Assembly: GCA_045545595.1 (NCBI GenBank)
Contig: JAZQBG010000018.1
Coordinates: forward strand, 1-25,716
Source of the DNA: SIG205 sp045545595
GTDB lineage: Bacteria > Bacillota_I > Bacilli_A > RF39 > UBA660
Direction of reading: 5' to 3'
Length of the DNA stretch: 25,716 bases
In this document: positions 12,745-20,448 of the stretch, one piece after another
Numbering within the stretch: position 1 is the stretch's first letter
Layout: every line of letters starts with the position of its first letter
The notes under the pieces: generated by a model
What the model was told of the DNA's origin: nothing
Database searches by the model: none
Seen by the model: only the letters and a program-made list of their open reading frames with translations
Position numbers and translations under genes: made by a program

Positions 12745-13998
12745 TTATTTTCCTTGAATTAATTCTAATGTTCTTCTCATTTGTAAATCATATTTTATCA
12801 TTTCTAATCCACCAAATGCTTTTAATAATTCTTCTTTAGTCATTTGGTAGTGAGTAGCCATATGTTCTGCTTCTTTTTCTGCTTCTTCATCTGAAATTTC
12901 TATTTTTTCAAGTCCAGCAATTTCTTCTAATATTAATCTAGATTTAACTCTTTTAATAGCTTCTGGTTTCATTTGTTCTTCAATAGATTTAACATCTGTT
13001 TTAATAAATTCACAATATTGTTCTAAAGTTAAACCTTGCATTTTAACATTATCTTCAAATTGATGTAACATTCTGTGAACTTCATTTTCAATGAATTCTT
13101 CAGGAAGTTCTACTTCAGTATTTTTGATAATTTCATCTAATAAAGCATCAACATATTTATTTTCAGCATGATATTCTTTATCAGCTTTAATTTCTTCTTT
13201 CATTTTTTCTATTAATTCTTCTTTAGTTTTAACATCTTCCATACCTAAATCTAAGAAGAATTCTTCATTTAAATCTGGTAAAGTTTTAGTTTTAACTTCT
13301 CTTACTTTAATTTTAAATACTACATCTTTACCTTTTAAATCTTCAGATGGATAGTCTTCAGGGAAAGTAACATTGATATCTTTTTCTTCATCTTTGATCA
13401 TTCCAATTAATTGTTCTTCAAATCCTGGAATAAACGTATGACTACCAATTTCTAATGGATAATTTGCACCTTTACCACCTTCGAATGCTACACCATCATT
13501 AAATCCTTCAAAGTCGATTACAGCAGTATCTCCTTCTTCAATTTTACCTTCTTTAATAACTATTTCAGCATATTGTTTTTGTAATTGTTCTACTTTTTCT
13601 TCCGCTTCTTTTTTAGTTACTTTAATTTCTTCTTTTTTAATACCTAAGTTTTTATATTTTTTTATATTAACTTCTGGTCTAGTAGTAATAGTAAATACTA
13701 ATTCAACACCTTTTTCGTCTACTTTTTTAATATCAACTTTAGGTTGAACAACTGGTTCTAATTTACTATCTAATAATACTTTAGTATATCTTTCACTTAA
13801 AATATTATCTACTGCATCCATATATAATGCTTCTTTACCGTATTTTTTTTCTATCATAGCTCTTGGAGCTTTACCTGGTCTAAAACCATCTACTTTAATT
13901 TTTTGACTAACTTTTTTGAATGCTTTTTCTATTTCTTGCTCCCATTCAGTACCTTCTACTTTTAATGTAATTTCATGAATATTTTTTGCTTTACTCAT
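12745..13998 (-). CDS. tig: trigger factor, ribosome-bound chaperone and prolyl isomerase
   Basis: At 417 residues it is slightly short of the usual 430. The N-terminal ribosome-binding domain contains the signature GFRPGKAPRAMIEKKYG (about 38-54), which docks near L23. The FKBP domain follows (about 155-240: EEGDTAVIDFEGF, YPLEIGSHTFIPGFEEQLIGM), then the helical C-terminal arms rich in Glu and Lys. It shelters nascent chains at the exit tunnel. AGGAGG stands before the ATG and a good promoter lies at 14024-14052. It is transcribed separately, upstream of the infC operon. Confidence 0.97.
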   Translation of the reverse strand: MSKAKNIHEITLKVEGTEWEQEIEKAFKKVSQKIKVDGFRPGKAPRAMIEKKYGKEALYMDAVDNILSERYTKVLLDSKLEPVVQPKVDIKKVDEKGVELVFTITTRPEVNIKKYKNLGIKKEEIKVTKKEAEEKVEQLQKQYAEIVIKEGKIEEGDTAVIDFEGFNDGVAFEGGKGANYPLEIGSHTFIPGFEEQLIGMIKDEEKDINVTFPEDYPSEDLKGKDVVFKIKVREVKTKTLPDLNEEFFLDLGMEDVKTKEELIEKMKEEIKADKEYHAENKYVDALLDEIIKNTEVELPEEFIENEVHRMLHQFEDNVKMQGLTLEQYCEFIKTDVKSIEEQMKPEAIKRVKSRLILEEIAGLEKIEISDEEAEKEAEHMATHYQMTKEELLKAFGGLEMIKYDLQMRRTLELIQGK

Positions 13999-14023
13999 TA
14001 TAATTCCTCCTCATTACCCACTT

Positions 14024-14052
14024 ATTATATAATAACTAATTTAATAAATCAA
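14024..14052 (-). promoter_or_regulatory. promoter of tig
   Basis: On the minus strand -35 TTGATT (14047-14052), 17 bases, -10 TATAAT (14024-14029), about 25 bases before the ATG. Confidence 0.82.
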
Positions 14053-14053
14053 G

Positions 14054-14083
14054 AAAAAAGATTATCGAACGATAATCCTTTTT
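14054..14083. terminator. terminator of the Fic gene (bidirectional form)
   Basis: A perfect palindrome GATTATCG/CGATAATC (14060-14067 with 14070-14077) is flanked by A runs on the left and T runs on the right, so it can act on both strands. It lies 17 bases past the Fic stop. Confidence 0.85.
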
Positions 14084-14099
14084 TCTTAAATATTAATAA

Positions 14100-14837
14100 T
14101 TACTCATCTTCCAAGAAATAATTAACCAGTTTTTCGTAATTATCTTGACTATTTAAGCAAGTATCAATTAAATATCCTCTCTCATTATTTGTTTGATATT
14201 CTTTAATTCCTCTAATGTAAAAGTCTTTATTTCTTTCTTCTATATAAAATGGCATTATATTATTATATAAGCATTCTCTAAACATTATCATTCTTCCTAC
14301 ACGTCCATTACCATCTTGAAATGGGTGAATACGTTCAAATTCAACATGAAACTCTATAATATCTTCTAAAGTTTTATTTTCTATTCCATTATACGATTCT
14401 AATAATTTTCCCATATCTTCTTCAACGTGACTTGGTAAAGATGTTGTAATATTTCCAACAAAATTTTTTTTCTTTTTATATTCACCCACATTAAACCAGT
14501 CTTTTTCATTATCTGTTAAAGTACCATCTTTTAAAATAAAATGATATTTTTTTATAATTTCTTCAGTTAATGGTTCTTCGATTGTATCTAACATATACTT
14601 AAACAAGGTAAAATGATTTTTTGTTTCAGTGGCATCTTTCAACACGATAACTTTATCACTACTAGTTAGAATTGTACCAGTATCATAGATACTTGCAGTT
14701 TCATCTGAAGTAATAGTAGATCCTTCCATATGATTTGTATTATATGCAAATTCTATTTGTGTTTTGTGATATAGATTACCAGATAAATTAATATTTCTTT
14801 GATCAATTAATGCTTTTTTGACCTTATTTACTTTCAT
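14100..14837 (-). CDS. Fic family protein with an N-terminal inhibitory motif
   Basis: The 245-residue protein carries the full FIC motif H171-P-F-Q-D-G-N-G-R-V-G-R182, the loop that binds ATP and transfers AMP to a hydroxyl side chain. Upstream, T34-N-H-M-E38-G39 matches the (S/T)xxxE(G/N) inhibitory helix, whose Glu blocks the ATP gamma-phosphate site in class II Fic proteins, so this one is probably self-inhibited. It may work as an AMPylase or de-AMPylase; the target is unknown. AAGGAGG stands before the ATG. It lies alone between greA and tig, with its own terminator at 14054-14083. It has no close resemblance to the Doc-type Fic domain at 7264-8223. Confidence 0.92.
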   Translation of the reverse strand: MKVNKVKKALIDQRNINLSGNLYHKTQIEFAYNTNHMEGSTITSDETASIYDTGTILTSSDKVIVLKDATETKNHFTLFKYMLDTIEEPLTEEIIKKYHFILKDGTLTDNEKDWFNVGEYKKKKNFVGNITTSLPSHVEEDMGKLLESYNGIENKTLEDIIEFHVEFERIHPFQDGNGRVGRMIMFRECLYNNIMPFYIEERNKDFYIRGIKEYQTNNERGYLIDTCLNSQDNYEKLVNYFLEDE

Positions 14838-14924
14838 TTTTAAACCTCCTTAAGTTTTAAATTTATAATTATATTATACTATATTTCAATATTTTTTACT
14901 ATGTTTTATAGCAGTTTTATTGAG

Positions 14925-14964
14925 TTTAAAAAAAGTATGTTTTCTAAAAAAGAAAGCACACTTT
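14925..14964 (-). terminator. terminator of greA
   Basis: On the minus strand the stem AAAGTGTG/CATACTTT (one G-U) continues across a mismatch into TTTCT/AGAAA and is followed by T7. It begins 2 bases after the stop codon. Confidence 0.82.
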
Positions 14965-14965
14965 T

Positions 14966-15433
14966 CTATTTAACATCTAAGATTTCTACGTCGTATTCAC
15001 CAGTTGGACTATCTACAGTAACAACATCACCTTTTTTATGTCCCATTAAAGCCATTGCAAGTGGTGATTCATTTGAAATTCTATTTTGGAATGGATCTGC
15101 TTCTTGACTACCAACTATTTTGTATTCTTCCTCTTCATCATCACCAACATAGCTTAGGCTAACTGTAGAACCAATGTTAACTTTACCATTATTTTCTCCA
15201 CTGATAATTTCTACGTTTTCTATCATTATTTCTAATTCTTTAATTCTACCTTCAACTATTGCTTGTTCATTACGTGCTGCATCATATTCTGCATTTTCAC
15301 TTAAATCACCTAATGCTCTAGCTTCCTTTAATGCTTGTATTACTTCTGCTCTTTTAACAGTTTTTAATTCTTCTAATTCTTTTGTTAATTCTTCTAACCC
15401 TTCCTCAGTTAGATAAATTGTTTTATTTGCCAT
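14966..15433 (-). CDS. greA: transcription elongation factor GreA
   Basis: The 155-residue protein has the GreA N-terminal coiled coil (residues about 8-75) with the acidic tip ALGDLSENAEYDAARNEQ, whose Asp/Glu pair reaches the polymerase active site and triggers cleavage of backtracked RNA. The C-terminal FKBP-like domain ends SPLAMALMGHKKGDVVTVDSPTGEYDVEILDVK. GAGGTG lies 6 bases before the ATG. A possible promoter (TTGTAA, 16 bases, TATAAA on the minus strand) overlaps the tRNA-Ala terminator; read-through from that unit is also possible. Confidence 0.97.
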   Translation of the reverse strand: MANKTIYLTEEGLEELTKELEELKTVKRAEVIQALKEARALGDLSENAEYDAARNEQAIVEGRIKELEIMIENVEIISGENNGKVNIGSTVSLSYVGDDEEEEYKIVGSQEADPFQNRISNESPLAMALMGHKKGDVVTVDSPTGEYDVEILDVK

Positions 15434-15473
15434 TCTTTCACCTCATTATAATAAAAAAATTGCCATTTATATA

Positions 15474-15500
15474 TTAAAAATCACTTATTACAAGTGATTT
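15474..15500 (-). terminator. terminator of tRNA-Ala
   Basis: On the minus strand a 9-bp stem AAATCACTT/AAGTGATTT with a 5-base loop and a short T tail, 14 bases after the tRNA CCA. Confidence 0.78.
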
Positions 15501-15514
15501 ACTAACAAAATAAA

Positions 15515-15591
15515 TGGTGGAGAATAGGAGATTCGAACTCCTGACCCCCACGGTGCAAGCGTGGTGCTCTAGCCAGCTGAGCTAATTCCCC
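15515..15591 (-). tRNA. tRNA-Ala(TGC)
   Basis: Acceptor GGGGAAT/ATTCTCC with one G-U pair, anticodon loop CTTGCAC, encoded CCA. A single-gene unit between the PBP gene and greA. Confidence 0.97.
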
Positions 15592-15594
15592 AAA

Positions 15595-15652
15595 TATGTA
15601 CTTGCTTTTTCAGCAACAAGTACATAATAACAGAAATCGAAAAAGAATGCAA
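15595..15652 (-). promoter_or_regulatory. promoter of tRNA-Ala with an overlapping inverted repeat
   Basis: On the minus strand -35 TTGCAT (15647-15652), a 17-base spacer and -10 TATTAT (15624-15629). A perfect 10-bp inverted repeat (TATGTACTTG at 15595-15604 and CAAGTACATA at 15617-15626) runs from inside the -10 to the tRNA 5' flank. It could be a protein site or a transcript hairpin. The repeat is seen; its use is unknown. Confidence 0.7.
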
Positions 15653-15727
15653 GCATATTTTATAATTTTTTAAAAATATTTATTCTTTTTGATTTCTGTA
15701 TTAGTATTATATTATTATTTTTATAAT

Positions 15728-17848
15728 TTATTCCTTTTTATAGTATTCAATTAATTCTATATTAAGTATTCTTAAGTTGTTATCTGTTAATTCTTCATAA
15801 CTACTAACATAACCTGAACCATTAAAATTATATTTAATATTTAGTAGATTACATAATGTTTCTACTTCTTTACTAGAATACCCTTTTAAATCTGGTATAG
15901 GTAAGCTTGCATCATTAGTAATTAAAAATACTTTATCATAACTACCTACTTTAGTATTTTTATCTGGATATTGTTTAACTATTTTATTACCACTACCAAT
16001 AACTATTGGAGTAATTCCTAACTCGTTCATTTTGTTATTAGCTACATCCAATGTCTTATTTACTAAAGATGGCATATTAAATATTTTATATTCTGATATT
16101 TCAGCATTTGATGCTTTTATGTTTAAATGTTTAGCTGTATCTTCTAATATTTTAGTAACTGCTTCAGGTAATGAATTAGTATCACTGCCACCTTTAACTG
16201 CTGCGTATATCATTATTTGAGGATCATCTTTAGGAAACATTCCTTCAAAACTTCTAATATTTGATGATTTAGAATATTGTCCATTTGCGTCTACTACTTG
16301 TGCAGTACCTGTCTTACCAATTATGTCATAACCTTCAATATTATACGCAGTCCCTGTTGCCCAGTATGGGTCATTATGGACTACATCATACATTAATTTC
16401 TTTATGTATTCAACAGTTTCTTCACTAGCGACTTTTTCTATTTCTTTTCTTTCACCTTTAAATATTACATCCCCAGTATTTGAATTAACTATTTTATCAA
16501 TAATATATGGTTTTAACATTGTTCCGTTATTTGCAATTGATGATAAAGCTTGCACATGTTGTATTGGTGTGGTTGTAATACCTTGTCCAAAACCAGCGTT
16601 AGCGATTTCTATAGGGTAAACAAATTTTATTTTACCATTTTCTTCAAATGGTAAAGATATACCAGTTTTCTTACCAAAACCTAATTTTTTGAAATAATCA
16701 TATAAATCATCTTTATCAATCATAGTTTCAAGCATATTTGCAATACCAGTATTTGAAGATAAAGCAAAACCTTGGTCATAGTTTATAACTCCCCAACCAG
16801 TTTTATTCCAGTCTTTAATAGTATCTGGTTCTATTTCTTTTTTTCCTGATGTAAAAGTTTCACTACCATTATAAGTTCCTTTTTCAAGAGCTGCCATATA
16901 TGTATAAATTTTCATAGTTGACCCTGGTTCAAACTCATATGATGTTAATGGATTTAAGTATGAAGTTATATCCTTTATATTAGGATCAAATGAAGGTTTA
17001 GAACCAGTTGCCAAAATTTTACCTGTTTTAGCATCTGCAACTGTAATAGTTGCCCAATCAAAACTATCATCTTCTTCTAATTCAATTAATGCTTGTTCAA
17101 CAAATAATTGTATATTTGAATCAATTGTTAAATATATATCATTACCATTTTGAGGATCAATTTTAACTTCAGGTGTATTAGGTATTTTATATCCCATTAA
17201 ATCTTTTTGATACTCTAAATAACCATTACTACCACTTAATTCAGAATTAAATTCTTGTTCTATACCCATTTCCCCTATTATGTTACCTTCTTCATCAGTT
17301 TTAGCATAACCAATTAAATATGAAGCAAAGTCTCCGTTAGGATAATATCTTTTATAATCTTGAATAAAGTCTATCCCTGGTAAATTTAAGTTATCTATCT
17401 CTTCTTTTTTTATTTCAGTTATACCTCTACCACCAGGTCCTAACTCCACTTGATATGCATCTTTAGTAAGTAATTTAGTTAAGTCTTCTACACTCATATT
17501 TAAAACAGGAGAAAGTTTATTTGCAGTATCATTTATATCTACTACATGTTGTGGGGTACTTTGATTTTTACTTCTAGATTCATCTAGGTACGCTATTACT
17601 GTATAACTTGATACATTTTGTGCCAAAATATCACCAGTTGAATCAAATACTGTACCTCTATTAGCAGTTATAGTTTCTTTTTTAGTGTTTCTATTTTGTG
17701 CCATAGTCTTAATATTTACACCATCGATTTCACTAGATAATCCTAAATATGCTACTCTACACATAATTAAGACAAATAAAAAAAGACAAATTAGAAATAC
17801 AAATTTGTTTATAGTAATTTTATTTGTATTAATTTGTCCCTTCTTCAT
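15728..17848 (-). CDS. class B penicillin-binding protein (FtsI/PBP2B type) with PASTA end
   Basis: The 706-residue protein has one N-terminal membrane helix (about residues 14-33, FVFLICLFLFVLIMCRVAYLGL), a dimerisation domain, and a transpeptidase domain with the three motifs S310-T-M-K, S364-S-N and K512-T-G-T-A. S310 is the acylated serine and the beta-lactam target. The C-terminus holds one clear PASTA domain (about 600-650) and a second, weaker one (PDLKGYSSKEVETLCNLLNIKY). It crosslinks septal peptidoglycan. The start is ATG 17848 after AGGTG; the GTG three codons earlier is part of that site. It directly follows ftsL, the normal dcw order. pbpB/ftsI or spoVD are the likely equivalents; which one cannot be told. 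Confidence 0.95.
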   Translation of the reverse strand: MKKGQINTNKITINKFVFLICLFLFVLIMCRVAYLGLSSEIDGVNIKTMAQNRNTKKETITANRGTVFDSTGDILAQNVSSYTVIAYLDESRSKNQSTPQHVVDINDTANKLSPVLNMSVEDLTKLLTKDAYQVELGPGGRGITEIKKEEIDNLNLPGIDFIQDYKRYYPNGDFASYLIGYAKTDEEGNIIGEMGIEQEFNSELSGSNGYLEYQKDLMGYKIPNTPEVKIDPQNGNDIYLTIDSNIQLFVEQALIELEEDDSFDWATITVADAKTGKILATGSKPSFDPNIKDITSYLNPLTSYEFEPGSTMKIYTYMAALEKGTYNGSETFTSGKKEIEPDTIKDWNKTGWGVINYDQGFALSSNTGIANMLETMIDKDDLYDYFKKLGFGKKTGISLPFEENGKIKFVYPIEIANAGFGQGITTTPIQHVQALSSIANNGTMLKPYIIDKIVNSNTGDVIFKGERKEIEKVASEETVEYIKKLMYDVVHNDPYWATGTAYNIEGYDIIGKTGTAQVVDANGQYSKSSNIRSFEGMFPKDDPQIMIYAAVKGGSDTNSLPEAVTKILEDTAKHLNIKASNAEISEYKIFNMPSLVNKTLDVANNKMNELGITPIVIGSGNKIVKQYPDKNTKVGSYDKVFLITNDASLPIPDLKGYSSKEVETLCNLLNIKYNFNGSGYVSSYEELTDNNLRILNIELIEYYKKE

Positions 17849-17864
17849 CAAAATCACCTATTCA

Positions 17865-18158
17865 TTATTTCATAACAACTTTTATATTATCATTATTATA
17901 CTCTAATCCATATTCTTTTGCAACTTCTTGAATATTTTCTAGAGATGCTAATTCGTTAATTTTCATAGTTAAACTTTGATTTGTTTTTTCATGTTTTTCT
18001 TTTTGACTCTTTAATTTTTCAACATCAAAATTAAGTTTAGATACAAATGCTTTAGTTGTAATGCTTACAATAGGAAAACTAACTAGCATTAATATTGCTA
18101 ATGTATAGATTAATTTCACAAATTTTGAAGTTTTTTTCTTTACAACTTTTCTTTTCAT
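17865..18158 (-). CDS. ftsL: cell division protein FtsL-like
   Basis: The 97-residue protein has a very basic start (MKRKVVKKKTSKFVK), one membrane helix (about 14-35) and an outer coiled coil (about 40-75, KLNFDVEKLKSQKEKHEKTNQSLTMKINELASLENIQEVAKEYGLEY). This bitopic layout and the location between rsmH and the PBP gene identify FtsL, which forms the FtsL-DivIC-DivIB complex that activates septal synthesis. FtsL sequences are poorly conserved, so the call rests on layout. The start is ATG 18158, 9 bases after AAGGGA; upstream ATGs are too close to that site. Confidence 0.88.
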   Translation of the reverse strand: MKRKVVKKKTSKFVKLIYTLAILMLVSFPIVSITTKAFVSKLNFDVEKLKSQKEKHEKTNQSLTMKINELASLENIQEVAKEYGLEYNNDNIKVVMK

Positions 18159-18177
18159 ATGTATCATTCCCTTTTTA

Positions 18178-19098
18178 TTATAATTTTTCTGCAATTCTTA
18201 GCTTCGCACTTCTACTTCTATTGTTGTAATTAATTTCTTCTTCTGTTGGTTTTATTGCTTTACTTATTAGTTTTAATGTTGGTTTATATTCATCAGGTAT
18301 TACTGGTAAACCTTTAACTTTATCATCCACATCACTATACTCTTTGAATATTTGTTTACATATTCTATCTTCTAGTGAATGGAAAGTAATTACACAGATT
18401 CTTCCACCTGGATTTAATAATTCTATTGCATCTTTTAATGCGCTTTCAAATACTTCTAGCTCTTTATTTACTTCTATTCTTATTGCTTGAAATACTTTCT
18501 TTGCTGGATGAGATTTTCTTTTACGTTTTGCTGGAACTGACTCTGAAATAATATCTGCAAGTTCTAGAGTTGTTTTAATAGGTTTTATATTTCTTTGTTC
18601 TACTATTTTTCTAGCAATATTTCTTGCATATTCTTCTTCTCCATATTTAAAGAAAATATTTACTAATTCTTCTTGTGAATAGTTATTAACTACATCATAA
18701 GCACTAAGCTTATTTCTCTTGTCCATTCTCATATCTAATGGTGCATCATTATGATAACTAAATCCTCTTTCATCCACATCTAGTTGTGGACTAGATACAC
18801 CTAAATCGAATAAAATACCATCAACCCCTGATATATTGTACTCTTTTAGAGATTGTTTCAAGTTTACGAAATTAGTGTTTATAATTTTAAAATTACCACC
18901 AATTTCGTTTAAAGTTTTTTCACTTTCCATAACCGCTATTTCATCTTGGTCAAAGGCGAAAAGACAACCCCTTGTTATTCGCTTTAAAATTTCTTTACTA
19001 TGTCCTGCAAAACCTAAGGTGCAATCAACATAGATACCGCTTTCTTTGATATTTAATCCTTCAATTGATTCATTAAGTAATACACTAATATGTTTCAT
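18178..19098 (-). CDS. rsmH: 16S rRNA (cytosine1402-N4)-methyltransferase
   Basis: At 306 residues it is the normal size. The MraW/RsmH pattern is clear: MKHISVLLNESIEGL, the SAM motif VDCTLGFAGHSKEIL (about 24-38), FDQDEIAV, the block GILFDLGVSSPQLDVDERGFSYHNDAPLDMRMD, and the C-terminal GGRICVITFHSLEDRICKQIFKE. It methylates N4 of C1402 in the decoding centre. Its ATG shares one base with the mraZ stop (TAATG), so translation is coupled. Confidence 0.97.
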   Translation of the reverse strand: MKHISVLLNESIEGLNIKESGIYVDCTLGFAGHSKEILKRITRGCLFAFDQDEIAVMESEKTLNEIGGNFKIINTNFVNLKQSLKEYNISGVDGILFDLGVSSPQLDVDERGFSYHNDAPLDMRMDKRNKLSAYDVVNNYSQEELVNIFFKYGEEEYARNIARKIVEQRNIKPIKTTLELADIISESVPAKRKRKSHPAKKVFQAIRIEVNKELEVFESALKDAIELLNPGGRICVITFHSLEDRICKQIFKEYSDVDDKVKGLPVIPDEYKPTLKLISKAIKPTEEEINYNNRSRSAKLRIAEKL

Positions 19099-19532
19099 TA
19101 AATATTACCTACTTCAAATAAATTTTCTGCGATATCTGATAAATCATCCTGATTATCACTAAAGAATTTTTCCCAGTTATTTTTAGACCAGATTTCCAAA
19201 CGATCATTAACTCCAATAATTACACACTCTTTTTCAAGACTTGCATATGTAACTAGTGGATATGCAATATTTACTCTGCCTTGTCTATCAAATTCACACT
19301 CAGTGGCTCCCGACAAGAAAAATCTATTAAATGCTCTCGCATCTTTTTTTGTGAAAGGTAGGCTATTTAATTGTTCTGTGATTTTGTTCCATTCAGTTAA
19401 CGGATAGACAAATAAGCATCCATCTAGACCTCTAGTGATTATAAACTTCTCACCAAGTTCATAACGAAATTTAGAAGGTATTATAAGTCTATTTTTTTCA
19501 TCAATGTTATGATGATATTCACCCATCAACAT
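19098..19532 (-). CDS. mraZ: transcriptional regulator MraZ
   Basis: The 144-residue protein has two AbrB/SpoVT-like halves, marked by DEKNRLIIPSKFR (about 10-22) and FDRQGRVNIAYPLVTYA (about 83-99), both with the D-x-x-x-R core of MraZ. MraZ binds short repeats before its own gene and controls the mra/dcw cluster. The start is ATG 19532, 5 bases after GGGGTGA; an upstream in-frame extension would run through the operator and is not real. Four operator repeats lie at 19541-19575. Confidence 0.96.
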   Translation of the reverse strand: MLMGEYHHNIDEKNRLIIPSKFRYELGEKFIITRGLDGCLFVYPLTEWNKITEQLNSLPFTKKDARAFNRFFLSGATECEFDRQGRVNIAYPLVTYASLEKECVIIGVNDRLEIWSKNNWEKFFSDNQDDLSDIAENLFEVGNI

Positions 19533-19540
19533 AAAATCAC

Positions 19541-19575
19541 CCCACTTTTCACCACATATTACCACTGACCACCAT
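19541..19575 (-). promoter_or_regulatory. MraZ operator: four 10-bp-spaced GTGGN repeats
   Basis: On the minus strand ATGGT, GTGGT, GTGGT and GTGGG occur at plus positions 19571, 19561, 19551 and 19541, exactly 10 bases apart and so on one face of the helix. They lie between the -10 and the mraZ start, and the last one is also the ribosome site. Known MraZ sites in E. coli and Mycoplasma are (A)GTGGN/TGGGN repeats of similar spacing. Confidence 0.85.
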
Positions 19576-19576
19576 T

Positions 19577-19605
19577 ATCATACTATATTTATTTAAAATA
19601 ATCAA
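19577..19605 (-). promoter_or_regulatory. promoter of mraZ-rsmH-ftsL-PBP
   Basis: On the minus strand -35 TTGATT (19600-19605), 17 bases, -10 TATGAT (19577-19582). The -10 directly abuts the MraZ repeats, so bound MraZ would block it. Confidence 0.75.
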
Positions 19606-19629
19606 TAGTAAATATGTAAAGTTTACATT

Positions 19630-19656
19630 AAAAAAAGACAATTTTAATTTGTCTTT
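19630..19656 (-). terminator. terminator overlapping the end of the gene at 19644
   Basis: On the minus strand the stem AAAGACAA/TTGTCTTT encloses a 7-base loop holding most of the TAA stop, followed by T7. Confidence 0.82.
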
Positions 19657-20324
19657 TTACTATAATCTACTACATATCCTTTATCACTTTTATTAACTGG
19701 GCATATATTCCTAAATTTATTTATATATATTACTTTATCAGGTCTCCAATTTGTCTGATTTATTAAATACTCAATTTTTTGATCACCGGTAACTATATTA
19801 TTAGCTACCATTTCTTTATCTATTTCTGATAATGTTTCTTTATTGCTTACCCAAAAAACTTGAATACCTTGATTTAAAACATCATTAAAACATATTTTTT
19901 TAGGTTCAATTTCTTTATTTATTGGAACTTCTACTAAAGATATCCACTCATGCTCATAATATGCTGTTTTTTCTTCTATAACCGGATTAAAAGTTTTTGA
20001 GTCTACAAAATATATATATGCAAACTTATTATCTAATTTTAATAAATCATGATGTTCACCTAGCACTATAACACCAATTTCACTTTTATTTCTACCAAAT
20101 CTAAATGAGAAAAATGGTTGAAGTGAATAAAGTGTTGCTAATTTTTCGTCATCTGTTGCAAAAACTGAATTATTATTTGTCTTTTTATTATAAACGGGCA
20201 TTAATAAGTTTATTTTATCGGGTGAGACTGTAGATGTATGCATTAAAAATTGTGGTTTACTCTTTAATATTTCGTTCTTTTTCTTCTCTTCCTTTGACAT
20301 AAATAATCCTTTGAATATTCCCAT
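19644..20324 (-). CDS. hypothetical protein, 226 aa
   Basis: No signal peptide or membrane segment is seen. The stretch QFLMHTSTVSPDKINLLMPVYN, then NNSVFATDDEKLATLYSL, then FAYIYFVDSKTFNPV and HEWISLVEVPI gives a pattern faintly like some ADP-ribosyltransferase-fold proteins (a substrate-facing HxS start followed by VFAT), but I cannot confirm this and the catalytic triad is not clear. The start is ATG 20324, 5 bases after AGGTGA. It stands upstream of mraZ with its own terminator and diverges from the gene at 20449. Function unknown. Confidence 0.7.
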   Translation of the reverse strand: MGIFKGLFMSKEEKKKNEILKSKPQFLMHTSTVSPDKINLLMPVYNKKTNNNSVFATDDEKLATLYSLQPFFSFRFGRNKSEIGVIVLGEHHDLLKLDNKFAYIYFVDSKTFNPVIEEKTAYYEHEWISLVEVPINKEIEPKKICFNDVLNQGIQVFWVSNKETLSEIDKEMVANNIVTGDQKIEYLINQTNWRPDKVIYINKFRNICPVNKSDKGYVVDYSKKTN

Positions 20325-20395
20325 GTTTATCACCTATAATAATTGTATCATGAATTTTAAAATCAATAAATATTAAATCAATAATTAGCTAAAAT

Positions 20396-20423
20396 TTGAC
20401 ATACTTGTATAAAAAAGTATAAT
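20396..20423 (+). promoter_or_regulatory. promoter of the gene at 20449
   Basis: -35 TTGACA (20396-20401), 16 bases, -10 TATAAT (20418-20423): both boxes are consensus. Confidence 0.85.
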
Positions 20424-20448
20424 ATTATGCGTTTAAGGGGGAACTATT

